A DNA stretch of 64,000 bases, taken from positions 1,096,136-1,160,135 of the forward strand of contig NW_027506899.1 of assembly GCF_052324685.1 (NCBI RefSeq). Direction: 5' to 3'. The notes under the pieces were generated by a model. That model saw only the letters and a program-made list of their open reading frames with translations. It had not been told where the DNA came from and did no database searches. The number at the start of each line of letters is the position of its first letter. Position 1 is the first letter of the stretch. A program made the translations under genes and the position numbers. Origin of the DNA: Brachyhypopomus gauderio (lineage: Eukaryota > Chordata > Actinopteri > Gymnotiformes > Hypopomidae). Positions 11,374 through 24,265 of the stretch are shown piece after piece.

Positions 11374-13300
11374 AGGGTTCACACACGTAGTGTGGGAAAC
11401 CTATTGTTATTGTTAGGATTTTTCTTCTTTCTTTCTTTCTTATTATTATTATTATTTTTCTCCGCATAAAACGCATACTGCAGCCTAGACCGTAAGGCCC
11501 AGGGAGACCAAACTTGGCAGACTGGTGTAGTCTGTTTGCGGGACCGTGCTTAAGTACAGACACCCAAATTGGCCTGATGGTGGCGCTATAGCGCAGCATT
11601 TTGCGTTTGGGTTCATATCTCCCACCCCGTAGGTCCTAGAAACAAAATTCCACTTCAGGTGCATTCCTTGGCTCCAGACAAACAAAAAAGCCTCAAGAAC
11701 CATTAAGCTCCGCCTACTTAGATTTTTTGCTAATTTGCATAATATGCAAAACCTACTTTTTCCTACTACTCCTTGGTTTTTCATCGGATCACCACAACCT
11801 TGGTGTCAAAATATTCAGGAGAATCTCATTATCAAAGTTGCTTAAAAACATTTTGAGATTTGCATACAGTCTGGTTGTCACATGTCAATCAATAGATCCA
11901 AGGCGTGGCCAAATTTACTTAAACAGCCATATCTCAGCAACGCTTTGACGGATCTTCATAAAATTTTAACAGTTGTTAGGGCACATGACTCCGAGGTCAC
12001 AGGTCAAAGCTGGCCTCGATTGTCCAATAGGGGGCGCTATAACATGGGAAAAACTGTATCTCAGAAACCATTAGTCACATCAAGCCAAAACTTTACAGGC
12101 ATCATCAGGGGCCCAAGTGATATCAAGACACACAATGATGACATCATCACTCAAAAAACATGGCCGCCATGAGCCAATTAATTTTTATTTGAAATAATTG
12201 GCCATTTGACAGACTTACCATTGGCCAAACAACATGAAACCTCACCACTGTGCATATCTCAGGACTATGTGTCATGCTGTGCAGTTTTAAAACATATGGC
12301 CACTAGGTGGCGCTATTTGTGAAAATCATGCATAACTCCTCCAAATTTTCACTTAGGAACATGCAGCTTGTTTCATTTTATTCCTTGCAGTAGACCTGAC
12401 AAATTTGCAATTACAAGTCCTATTAAAAAATGCATACTTTTGTCACATTCATCTATTGTTTGAAAATAGCTTTTTACAAACTAGTCATAGGAATTTGATC
12501 CAATTATGGAAAAATTGCTATGAGCATAATCAGTAGACTCTGTAGGTAAAAACTGAGTAAAAAAATGTTGGATTTTTATTTTTCTGATTGGTCCATTTTC
12601 CCATTATATCATTGTGGCCATGCCATATATGACCTATATTGCTATAACTCATAAACCATGTATGCAATCAATTCCCAATTTGAAAGGCTTTTATATCCTG
12701 AAGTCCTTGTGAGGTACGCCAAGTTTGGTCCAAATTGGCCTGTCGGGGGCGCTACAGTACCCAAAAACCTAAGAAAACATAAAAACTCATGCTGCAATCT
12801 TGTTATGCAGAATACAGACAAGTAATTGGTCTTGTATTGTCCAGATCAATAAGTTCTATAACATTGCAATTGCATCTTATAACAAAAAGTGCACTGCCTG
12901 ACCAGAAATGAACCTTTTAATTCACCAAAATGTCATATTGCATTACTGAGATTAATGAGATATCAGTATGGTAGTACTTGGGCTCCATCTAGTGGCCAAA
13001 CATCGGAACGGACTGAAAACTATTTCTCACATGAAATACCACACAAACACACACACAAAGCTGATCTCAGCATGTGATTTAGTTCTGTGATTTGAATCAT
13101 TTTGCCAATACACATTATTTTGATCCTTTTGGGCCTTTAGTGCCCCAATTGAACATTTTTTTGCACATTGATTTATTTGTGCATTTTTTCCACTCAAACA
13201 GCTTCTTTTGGGTCTAAAGGACCTATTGGGTCTATTGCCTATTGAAGCCAAGTGGCCTATTCGTGTGTGAACCCGCCAATTGCCGCTTGCGGCTATATTT
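11374..13300 (+). mobile_element. Family H element, complete
   Basis: 1.93 kb. The 5' end AGGGTTCACACACGTAGTGT is inversely repeated by GTGTGTGAACCC near the 3' end, followed by the hairpin GCCGCTTGCGGC and TATATTT. The inverted repeat is terminal on the left and subterminal on the right, an asymmetric layout described for Helentrons and HINEs. It sits in the ATT tract of a G copy. Five CTCF-like cores are visible (about 11570, 12020, 12296 and 12736 on plus; 12980-13002 on minus). Confidence 0.85.
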
Positions 13301-15100
13301 ATTATTATTATTCTTTTTCTCCGCTAAAACGCGTTGTGCAGCCTAAACCGTAAGACCTACAGACTTCTCCTTTGGCCAACTTGTAGTACTCCTCTCCGCT
13401 ACTCAGGCGCAACACGCCAGCCCGATCCGACCATAGGTGGCGCTATAGCGCACAAAATCGCATGAAAAAGTTTACACAGGTGTTTCTCCTACACCGTATG
13501 TCCTAGAGATAAAATTCAAACTGCATCTGATCAGGCATGAGCTCATCTAAAAAAAGTTCCATTGAAGCCATATGCTCCGCCCCTTACATGTCGAGCTAAT
13601 TTGCATAACATGCAAATACGCACACATTTTTGAGCGCGAACTAGTCCCTGGATTTTTCACATACATGCACATATGTGGTATCCAGGCGCTCACAAGAGTC
13701 TGAACTTTGATTCTAGCAGAGCAAAAGTGCACATTTCTGCTCATGGGCGTGGCCACATGCCTCACAAGTCAAAGGTCAAAAAATCCTTCGCCAAAAATAC
13801 ACATATTCTGCTATATCTCAGGCATGCTTTCACGTATTCACACCAAATTTCACATACATGCACCTATTGGGTGTCTACACCTGCACATACATTTTGGCAG
13901 ACATGCACACCTAGGTGGCGCTATAACGGCCAAAAAACTCTCCTGCCCACACCGATTGGCCAAATAACTCCAAACTTGGTGCGCATCATCTATATGCACC
14001 TACGGCACAGGTCCTTGACCTGCACCATCATATGTCCAATATGGCCGCCGCTATCGACCAATCAGCTTTCAGTCCGCTAAAATGCATCATGCAGCCTAAT
14101 CCGTAACACCTACAGACTTCTCCTTTGGCCAACTTGTAGTACTCCTCTCTGCTACTCAGGCGCAACACGCCAGCTCGATCCGCCCATAGGTGGCGCTATA
14201 GAGCGCAAAAAATTGTCATGCCTACACCGCATGTCATAAACAAAAAATTCCAATTGCATCTGATCAGTCATCTTCCATTCTACAAAAAATAAATTTGAAG
14301 CCATTAGCTCCGCCCCTTACATTTCGAGCTAATTTGCATAATATGCAAATACACACACATTTTTGAGCGCGAACTAGTCCCTGGATTTTTCACATACATG
14401 CACATATGTGGTATCAAAATGTTCAGAAGAGTCTGAACTTTGATTCTAGCAGAGCAAAAGTGCACATTTCCACACATGGGCGTGGCCACATGCCTCACAA
14501 GTCAAAGGTAAAAAAATTCTTCGCCAAAAATCCACATAATCTGCTGTATCTCAGGCATGCTTTCACGTATTCACTCCAAATTACACACACATGTACCTAT
14601 TGGGTGTCTAGACCTGCACATACATTTTGGCAGACATGCACACCTAGGTGGCGCTATAACGGCCAAAAAACTCTCCTGCCCACACCGATTGCCCAAATAA
14701 CTCCAAACTTGGTACAAACCACCACAAATGGTTGTACTGTGAATATTTTCATTTTCCATGCTGAACATGCATGCTGATGCAAAGGTCATTCTTTTCCTCA
14801 AAAGAGCTAGAGTTGAGCCTGTAATCGGGTCAGGCCCATTAGCTCAATGGGTAGAGCAAGGTGCTCCCAGCCACAATGCATGTGGACAATGGCGCTTCGA
14901 ATCCCGCGTCGGGCAGCACACCACCATAAGTTTAAAAAGCTGCAATTTAGATTCTGTTTTTTTAGCAGGCACTTCATTCACGAACGTGCTTCATATACTT
15001 TCATATATATTTCATATAGCTTTACATAATGTGCCAGTGGGTGCCCAAATCTTGCCAAACCTCAGCTTGGACCCCGTAATTGCCGCTTGCGGCTATATTT
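13301..15100 (+). mobile_element. Composite family G element without 5' hairpin
   Basis: Two G bodies are fused. The first stops after GACCAATCAGCTTTCAG (about 14073) and the second restarts at CCGCTAAAATGC. It ends with a tRNA-like segment and the standard 3' terminus. The 1.8-kb unit is repeated almost base for base at 15157-16956. Confidence 0.85.
14834..14914 (+). other. tRNA-like segment in family G
   Basis: Acceptor-like GCCCATT, intact A box, but the B box reads GCTTCGAATCC with one change from consensus. A weaker pol III promoter is expected than in the other subtype. Confidence 0.7.
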
Positions 15101-16956
15101 AGGGGTCCAAGCACCAGTGGTGCTGGAACCCTATTGTATTTGTTCCGATTATTATTATTATTATTATTCTTTTTCTCCGCTAAAACGCGTTGTGCAGCCT
15201 AAACCGTAAGACCTACAGACTTCTCCTTTGGCCAACTTGTAGTACTCCTCTCCGCTACTCAGGCGCAACACGCCAGCCCGATCCGACCATAGGTGGCGCT
15301 ATAGCGCACAAAATCGCATGAAAAAGTTTACACAGGTGTTTCTCCTACACCGTATGTCCTAGAGATAAAATTCAAACTGCATCTGATCAGGCATGAGCTC
15401 ATCTAAAAAAAGTTCCATTGAAGCCATATGCTCCGCCCCTTACATGTCGAGCTAATTTGCATAACATGCAAATACGCACACATTTTTGAGCGCGAACTAG
15501 TCCCTGGATTTTTCACATACATGCACATATGTGGTATCCAGGCGCTCACAAGAGTCTGAACTTTGATTCTAGCAGAGCAAAAGTGCACATTTCTGCTCAT
15601 GGGCGTGGCCACATGCCTCACAAGTCAAAGGTCAAAAAATCCTTCGCCAAAAATACACATATTCTGCTATATCTCAGGCATGCTTTCACGTATTCACACC
15701 AAATTTCACATACATGCACCTATTGGGTGTCTACACCTGCACATACATTTTGGCAGACATGCACACCTAGGTGGCGCTATAACGGCCAAAAAACTCTCCT
15801 GCCCACACCGATTGGCCAAATAACTCCAAACTTGGTGCGCATCATCTATATGCACCTACGGCACAGGTCCTTGACCTGCACCATCATATGTCTAATATGG
15901 CCGCCGCTATCGACCAATCAGCTTTCAGTCCGCTAAAATGCATCATGCAGCCTAATCCGTAACACCTACAGACTTCTCCTTTGGCCAACTTGTAGTACTC
16001 CTCTCTGCTACTCAGGCGCAACACGCCAGCTCGATCCGCTCATAGGTGGCGCTATAGAGCGCAAAAAATTGTCATGCCTACACCGCATGTCATAAACAAA
16101 AAATTCCAATTGCATCTGATCAGTCATCTTCCATTCTACAAAAAATAAATTTGAAGCCATTAGCTCCGCCCCTTACATTTCGAGCTAATTTGCATAATAT
16201 GCAAATACACACACATTTTTGAGCGCGAACTAGTCCCTGGATTTTTCACATACATGCACATATGTGGTATCAAAATGTTCAGAAGAGTCTGAACTTTGAT
16301 TCTAGCAGAGCAAAAGTGCACATTTCCACACATGGGCGTCGCCACATGCCTCACAAGTCAAAGGTAAAAAAATTCTTCGCCAAAAATCCACATAATCTGC
16401 TGTATCTCAGGCATGCTTTCACGTATTCACTCCAAATTACACACACATGTACCTATTGGGTGTCTAGACCTGCACATACATTTTGGCAGACATGCACACC
16501 TAGGTGGCGCTATAACGGCCAAAAAACTCTCCTGCCCACACCGATTGCCCAAATAACTCCAAACTTGGTACAAACCACCACAAATGGTTGTACTGTGAAT
16601 ATTTTCATTTTCCATGCTGAACATGCATGCTGATGCAAAGGTCATTCTTTTCCTCAAAAGAGCTAGAGTTGAGCCTGTAATCGGGTCAGGCCCATTAGCT
16701 CAATGGGTAGAGCAAGGTGCTCCCAGCCACAATGCATGTGGACAATGGCGCTTCGAATCCCGCGTCGGGCAGCACACCACCATAAGTTTAAAAAGCTGCA
16801 ATTTAGATTCTGTTTTTTTAGCAGGCACTTCATTCACGAACGTGCTTCATATACTTTCATATATATTTCATATAGCTTTACATAATGTGCCAGTGGGTGC
16901 CCAAATCTTGCCAAACCTCAGCTTGGACCCCGTAATTGCCGCTTGCGGCTATATTT
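15101..16956 (+). mobile_element. Composite family G element, complete with 5' hairpin
   Basis: Starts AGGGGTCCAAGCACC, part of a short palindrome (AAGCACCAGTGGTGCTGG). It then has an ATT tract, the same composite body as 13301-15100, and the standard 3' end. The offset to the previous copy is 1856 bp with only scattered substitutions, indicating very recent duplication. Confidence 0.85.
16690..16770 (+). other. tRNA-like segment in family G
   Basis: Same sequence as the segment at 14834-14914, including the altered B box. Confidence 0.7.
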
Positions 16957-16968
16957 ATTATTATTATT

Positions 16969-18889
16969 AGGGTTCACACACATAGTGTGGGAAACCTATT
17001 GTAATTGCTCGGATTTTTCTTTTTTCTTCTTATTATTATTTTTCTCCGCATAAAACGCATACTGCAGCCTAGACCGTAAGGCCCAGAGACACCAAACTTG
17101 GCAGAATGGTGTAGTCTCTTTGCGAGACCGTGCTAAAGCACAGAGACCCACATTGGCCTGATGGTGGCGCTATAGCGCACCATTTTGCGTTTTGGTCCAT
17201 ATCTCCCACACCATAGGTCCTAGAAATAAAATTCCACTTCTGATGGATTCCTTGGCTCAAGCCAAACAAAAAAGCCTCAAGAACCATTAAGCTCCGCCTA
17301 CTTAGATTTTTTGCTAATTTGCATAATATGCAAAACCTACTTTTTTATACTAGTCCCTGGTTTTTCATCCGATCACCACAAGCTTGGTGTCAAAATGTTC
17401 ACAAGAATCTCTTTATCAATATTCCTGGAAAAAATTGTGACATTTGCATACAGTGTCATTGTGATATGTCAATCAATAGCTCCAAGGCGTGGCCAAATTT
17501 ACTTAAACAGCTATATCTCAGCAACCCTTTGACCGATCTTCATAAAATTTTAACAGTTGTTAGGGCACATGACTCAAAGGTCATAGATCAAAGCTGGCCA
17601 AGATTGTCCAATAGGGGGCGCTATAACATGGGAAAAACTGTTTCTCAGAAACCATTAGTCACATCAAGCCAAAACTTTACAGGCATCATCAGGGGCCCAA
17701 GTGATATCAACTCACACAATGATGACATCATCACTCAAAAAACATGGCCGCCATGAGCCAATTAATTTTTATTTAAATTAATTGGCCATTTGACAGACTT
17801 ACCATTGGCCAATCAACATGAAACCTCACCACTGTGCATATCCCAGGACTATGTGTCATGCTGTGCAGTTTTGACACATTTAGACACTAGGTGGCGCTAT
17901 TTGTGAAAATCATGCATAACTCCTCCAAATTTTCACTTAGGAACATGCAACTTGTTTCTTTTTATTCCTTGCAGTAGACCTGACAACTTTGCAATTACAA
18001 GTCCTATTAAAAAATGCATACTTTTGTCACATTCATCAATTGTTTGAAAATAGCTCTTTAAGAACTAGTCCTAGGAATTTGATCCAATGATGGCAAAAAT
18101 GGCATAGGCATAATCTGTAGACACTGTAGTTAAATAAATATGGAAAAAATGTTGCATTTATATTTTTCTGATTGGTCAATTTTTCCATTATATCCTTCTG
18201 GCCATGCCATAAATGACCTTTTTTGCTATAACTCATAAACCATGTAAGTGATCAACTCCCAATTTGAAAGGCTTTTATACACTGAGGTCCTTGTGAGGTA
18301 GGCCAAGTTTGGTTCAAATTGGCCTGTCGGGGGCGCTACAGTACCCAAAAACCTAAGAAATCATAAAAACTCATGCAGCAATCTTGGTATGCAGAATACA
18401 GACAAGTAATGGGGCTTGTATGATTCAGATCAATGAGGTCTATAACATTGCAATTACATCTCATAACAAAAAGTGCACTGCCTGACCAGAAATGAACCTT
18501 TTAATTCACCAAAATGTCATATTGCATTACTGAGATTAATGACATATCAGTATGATAGTACTTGGGCTCCATCTAGTGGCCAAACACTGGAACTGACTGA
18601 AAACTATTGCTCACATGAAACACCACACAAACACACACAAAGCTGATCTCAGCATGTGATTTAGTTCTGTGATCTGACTCAATTTCCCAATACACATTAT
18701 TTTGATCCTTTTGGGCCTTTAGTGCCCCAATTGAACCTTTTTTTGCACATTGATTTATTTGTGCATTTTTTCCACTCAAACAGCTTCTTTTCACATTTAG
18801 GGTCTAAAGGACCGTTTGGGCCTCTGCCTATTGAGGCCAAGAGGCCTATTCGTGTGTGAACCCGCCAATTGCCGCTTGCGGCTATATTT
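16969..18889 (+). mobile_element. Family H element, complete
   Basis: Both ends present: AGGGTTCACACACATAGTGT at the left, GTGTGTGAACCC plus hairpin at the right. It is separated from the preceding G copy by a short ATT tract. Similar in length and order to 11374-13300, with moderate sequence divergence. Confidence 0.85.
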
Positions 18890-20689
18890 ATTATTATTAT
18901 TCTTTTTCTCCGCTAAAACGCGTTGTGCAGCCTAAACCGTAAGACCTACAGACTTCTCCTTTGGCCAACTTGTAGTACTCCTCTCCGCTACTCAGGCGCA
19001 ACACGCCAGCCCGATCCGACCATAGGTGGCGCTATAGCGCACACAAACGCATGAAAAAGTTTAAACAGGTGTTTCTCCTAAACCGTATGTCCTAGAGACA
19101 AAATGTAAACTTCATCTGATCAGGCATGTGCTCATCTAAAAAAAGTTTCATTGAAGCCATATGCTCCGCCCCTTACATGTCGAGCTAATTTGCATAACAT
19201 GCAAATACGCACAAATTTTTGAGCGCGAACTAGTCCCTGGATTTTTCACATACATGCACATATGTGGTATCCAGGCGCTCACAAGAGTCTGAACTTTGAT
19301 TCTAGCAGAGCAAAAGTGCACATTTCTGCACATGGGCGTGGCCACATGCCTCACAAGTCAAAGGTCAAAAAATCCTTCGCCAAAAATACACATATTCTGC
19401 TATATCTCAGGCATGCTTTCACGTATTCACACCAAATTTCACATACATGCACCTATTGGGTGTCTAGACCTGCACATACATTTTGGCAGACATGCACACC
19501 TAGGTGGCGCTATAACGGCCAAAAAACTCTCCTGCCCACACCGATTGGCCAAATAACTCCAAACTTGGTACGCATCATCTATATGCACCTATGACACAGG
19601 TCCTTGACCTGCACCATCATATGTCCAATATGGCCGCCGCTATCGACCAATCAGTTTTCAGTCCGCTAAAATGCATCGTGCAGCCTAATCCGTAACACCT
19701 ACAGACTTCTCCTTTGGCCAACTTGTAGTACTCCTCTCTGCTACTCAGGCGCAACACGCCAGCTCGATCCGCACATAGGTGGCGCTATAGAGCGCAAAAA
19801 ATTGTCACGCCTACACCGTATGTCATAAACAAAAAATTCCAATTGCATCTGATCAGTCATCTTCCATTCTACAAAAAATAAATTTGAAGCCATTAGCTCC
19901 GCCCCTTACATTTCGAGCTAATTTGCATAATATGCAAATACACACACATTTTTGAGCGCGAACTAGTCCCTGGATTTTTCACATACATGCACATATGTGG
20001 TATCAAAATGTTCAGAAGAGTCTGAACTTTGATTCTAGCAGAGCAAAAGTTTACATTTCCACACATGGGCGTGGCCACATGCCTCACAAGTCAAAGGTAA
20101 AAAAATTCTTCGCCAAAAATCCACATAATCTGCTGTATCTCAGGCATGCTTTCACGTATTCACTCCAAATTTCACACACATGTACCTATTGGGTGTCTAG
20201 ACCTGCACATACATTTTGGCAGACATGCACACCTAGGTGGCGCTATAACTGCCAAAAAACTCTCCTGCCCACACCGATTGCCCAAATAACTCCAAACTTG
20301 GTACAAACCACCACAAATGGTTGTACTGTGAATATTTTCATTTTCCATGCTGAACATGCATGCTGATGCAAAGGTCATTCTTTTCCTCAAAAGAGCTAGA
20401 GTTGAGCCTGTAATCGGGTCTGGCCCATTAGCTCAATGGGTAGAACAAGGTGCTCCCGGCCACAATGCATGTGGACAATGGCGGTTCGAATCCCGTGCAG
20501 GGCAGCACACCACCATAAGTTTAAAAAGCTGCAATTTAGATTCTGTTTTTTTAGCAGGCACTTCATTCACGAACGTGCTTCATATACTTTCATATACATT
20601 TCAAATACCTTTACATGATGTACCAGTGGGTGCGCAAATCTTGCCAAACCTCAGCTTGGACCCCGTAATTGCCGCTTGCGGCTATATTT
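18890..20689 (+). mobile_element. Composite family G element without 5' hairpin
   Basis: Third copy of the two-body composite, with the same fusion point after TCAGTTTTCAG near 19661. More diverged than the 13301/15157 pair, so the composite is an established subfamily. Confidence 0.85.
20423..20503 (+). other. tRNA-like segment in family G
   Basis: A box carries one change (GTAGAACA). The B box GGTTCGAATCC is exact. The 3' flank is altered (GTGCAGGGC), weakening the acceptor pairing. Confidence 0.7.
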
Positions 20690-22378
20690 ATTATTATTAT
20701 TCTTTTTCTCCGCTAAAACGCGTTGTGCAGCCTAAACCGTAAGACCTACAGACTTCTCCTTTGGCCAACTTGTAGTACTCCTCTCCGCTACTCAGGCGCA
20801 ACACGCCAGCCCGATCCGACCATAGGTGGCGCTATAGCGCACAAAATCGCATGAAAAAGTTTACACAGGTGTTTCTCCTACACCGTATGTCCTAGAGATA
20901 AAATTCAAACTGCATCTGATCAGGCATGAGCTCATCTAAAAAAAGTTCCATTGAAGCTATATGCTCCGCCCCTTACATGTCGAGCTAATTTGCATAATAT
21001 GCAAATACGCACACATTTTTGAGCGCGTACTAGTCCCTGGATTTTTCACATACATGCACATATGTGGTATCCAGGTGTTCAGAAGAGTCTGAACTTTAAT
21101 AGTTATGGAGCCAAAGTGCACATTTCTGCACATGGGCGTGGCCACATGCATCACAAGTCAAGCGTCGAAAATTCCTTCGCCAAAAATCCACATTTTCTGC
21201 TGTATCTCAGGCATACTTTCATGTATTCACTCCAAATTTCACACACATGTACCTATTGGGTGTCTAGACCGGCACACACATTTTGGCAGACATGCACACC
21301 TAGGTGGCGCTATAACGGCCAAAAAACTCTCCTGCCCACACCGATTGGCCAAATAACTCCAAACTTGGTACGCATCATCTATATGCACCTATGACACAGG
21401 TCCTTGACCTGCACCATCATATGTCCAATATGGCCGCCGCTATCGACCAATCAGCTTTCAGTACACCTTTCACAAGCTTATCATATGCCAATTAACATGA
21501 AACTCACATATTATGTTCATCTACACACCCTCTAATACATATCAAAGTATGACGGGAATTGCACCACTAGGTGGCGCTATACTAGAAATTCCTGAATTAC
21601 TCCTACATGCTTTCATGTAGAAGGACAATCATGATCTCATATGATTCTATGCAAAATCACTAACAACTTTGTAATTGCAAGTGCTTTGCAAAAAAGTACA
21701 GATTTTTGTGTATAATCCAATACATATAATTTACACTTTTCATACTAGTCCTAGGATTTTCACTCCATCACCTCAAATCACATATTATAATATCCAGCAG
21801 CATGTGAAATACAAAACTGGTGGAACAAATTCTAAGATTCTTGCAATTTAATATTTTTCATATGCATCACAATGGTACCGTCATGACATATGAACTGCAT
21901 ATTTCAAAAACTCCCCTATATAATGTCTGATTGTTGTGAAAATGGACAGACACATTCAGAAGACCACTGAGGTGATATCTGCCAAGTTTGTGCCAAATCC
22001 ATCCACAAATGGTTGTACTGTGAATATTTTCATTTTCTATGCTGAACATGCATGCAGACCAAAGGTCATTCTTTTCCTCAAAAGAGTTAGAGTTGAGCCT
22101 ATTCCAGTCAGACCCATTAGCTCAATGGGTAGAGCAATGTGCTCCCAGCCACAATGCACGTGGACAACGGGGGTTCGAATCCCACGTTGGGCAGTATTCC
22201 ACCATAAGTTTAAAAAGCTGCAATTTAGATTCTGTTTTTTGAGCAGGTACTTCATTCACGAACGTGCTTCATATACTTTCATGTACATTTCATATACCTT
22301 TACATGATGTACCAGTGGGTGCGCAAATTTTGCCAAACCTCAGCTTGGACCCCGTAATTGCCGCTTGCGGCTATATTT
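20690..22378 (+). mobile_element. Family G element, body and 3' end without 5' hairpin
   Basis: Single-body subtype like 9667-11373, from which it differs at scattered positions. It abuts the 3' end of the preceding G copy directly through an ATT tract. It contains the inverted octamers and the tRNA-like segment. Confidence 0.85.
22111..22192 (+). other. tRNA-like segment in family G
   Basis: Same subtype as 11103-11184 with exact A and B boxes. Confidence 0.75.
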
Positions 22379-22449
22379 AGGGGTCCAAGCACCAGCGGTG
22401 CTGGAACCCTATTGGTTTTGTTCCGATTATTATTATTATTATTATTATT
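22379..22449 (+). mobile_element. Family G 5' end only (stub)
   Basis: AGGGGTCCAAGCACCAGCGG palindrome plus an ATT tract, then interrupted by the next G 5' end. It is an orphan 5' terminus whose body is not adjacent. Confidence 0.85.
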
Positions 22450-23914
22450 AGGGGTCCAAGCACCAGCGGTGCTGGAACCCTATTGTATTTGTTCCGATTA
22501 TTATTATTCTTCTTTTTCTGCCCTAAAACGCATCGTGCAGCCTAAACCGTAAGTCGTACAGACTTCTCCTTTGGCCAACTGGTCAAGGACACCTCCGCTA
22601 CTCAGGCACCCAACGCCAGCCATATACGCCTATAGGTGGCGCTATAGCGCACACAAACGCGCAAAAAATTTTCACGCCTACACCGTATGTCGTAAACAAA
22701 AAATTCCAATTGCATCTGATCGGCCATGTTCCATTCTACAAAAAATAAAATTGTGGCCATATGCTCCGCCCCTTAGATTTCGAGCTAATTTGCATAATAT
22801 GCAAATACACACACATTTTTGAGCGCGTACTAGTCCCTGGATTTTTCACATACATGCACATATGTGATATCCAGGCGCTCAGAAGAGTCTGAACTTTAAT
22901 TGTTATGGAGCCAAAGTGCACATTTCTGCACATGGGCGTGGCCACATGCATCACAAGTCAAGCGTAGAAAATTCCTTCGCCAAAAATCCACATATTCTGC
23001 TATATCTCAGGCATTCTTTCACGTATTCATACCAAATTTCACATACATGTACCTATTGGGTGTCTAGACCTGCACATACATTTTGGCAGACATGCACACC
23101 TAGGTGGCGCTATAACGGCCAAAAAACTCTCCTGCCCTCCATGCTTTCATGTAGAAGGACAATCATGATCTCATATGATTCTATGCAAAATCACTAACAA
23201 CTTTGTAATTGCAAGTGCTTTGCAAAAAAGTACAGATTTTTGTGTATAATCCAATACATATAATTTACACTTTTCATACTAGTCCTAGGATTTTCACTCC
23301 ATCACCTCAAATCACATATTATAATATCCAGCAGCATGTGAAATACAAAACTGGTGGAACAAATTCTAAGATTCTTGCAATTTAATATTTTTCATATGCA
23401 TCACAATGGTACCGTCATGACATATGAACTGCATATTTCAAAAACTCCCCTATATAATGTCTGATTGTTATGAAAATGGACAGACACATTCAGAAGACCA
23501 CTGAGGTGATATCTGCCAAGTTTGTGCCAAATCCATCCACAAATGGTTGTACTGTGAATATTTTCATTTTCTATGCTGAACATGCATGCAGATCAAAGGT
23601 CATTCTTTTCCTCAAAAGAGTTAGAGTTGAGCCTGTAATCCAGTCAGACCCATTAGCTCAATGGCTAGAGCAATGTGCTCCCAGCCACAATGCACGTGGA
23701 CAACGGGGGTTCGAATCCCACGTTGGGCAGTATTCCACCATAAGTTTAAAAAGCTGCCATTTAGATTCTGTTTTTTGAGCAGGTACTTCATTCACGAACG
23801 TGCTTCATATACTTTCATGTACATTTCATAAAGCTTTACATAATGTTGTGCCAGTGGGTGCAAAATCTTGCCAAACCTCAGCTTGGACCCCGTAATCGCC
23901 GCTTGCGGCTATTT
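22450..23914 (+). mobile_element. Family G element, complete but internally deleted
   Basis: Has the 5' hairpin, body, tRNA-like segment and 3' terminus. An internal segment is missing at about 23137, where CTCTCCTGCCC joins directly to TCCATGCTTTCATG. The same deletion is in the copy at 50927-52351, so it defines a subfamily. The 3' end is slightly shortened (GCGGCTATTT). Confidence 0.85.
23647..23728 (+). other. tRNA-like segment in family G
   Basis: A box with one change (ATGGCTAGAGC). Exact B box. Confidence 0.7.
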
Positions 23915-24265
23915 AGGGTTCACACACGTAGTGTGGGAAACCTATTGTTATTGTTAGGATTTTTCTTCTTTCTTTCTTTCTTATTAGGGGTCCAAGCACT
24001 GAAGGTGCTGGAACCCTATTGTTTTTGTTCCGATTATTATTAGGGGTCCAAGCACCAGCGGTGCTGGAACCCTATTGGTTTTGTTCCGATTATTAGGGGT
24101 CCAAGCACCAGCGGTGCTGGAACCCTATTGGTTTTGTTCCGATTATTATTATTAGGGGTCCAAGCACCAGCGGTGCTGGAACCCTATTGTAATTGTTCTG
24201 ATTATTAGGGGTCCAAGCACCAGCGGTGCTGGAACCCTATTGGTTTTGTTCCGATTATTATTATT
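23915..24265 (+). mobile_element. Array of six orphan 5' ends (one H, five G)
   Basis: 5' termini start at 23915 (H), 23986, 24042, 24095, 24154 and 24207 (all G). Each carries only 50-70 bp before the next begins in its T/ATT tract. No bodies lie between them. Confidence 0.9.

Noticed and set aside
11727-12172. Recurring 73- and 96-residue frames in H elements
   Set aside because: They recur only because the DNA is repeated; they overlap in different frames, contain the CTCF-like box, and resemble no known protein.
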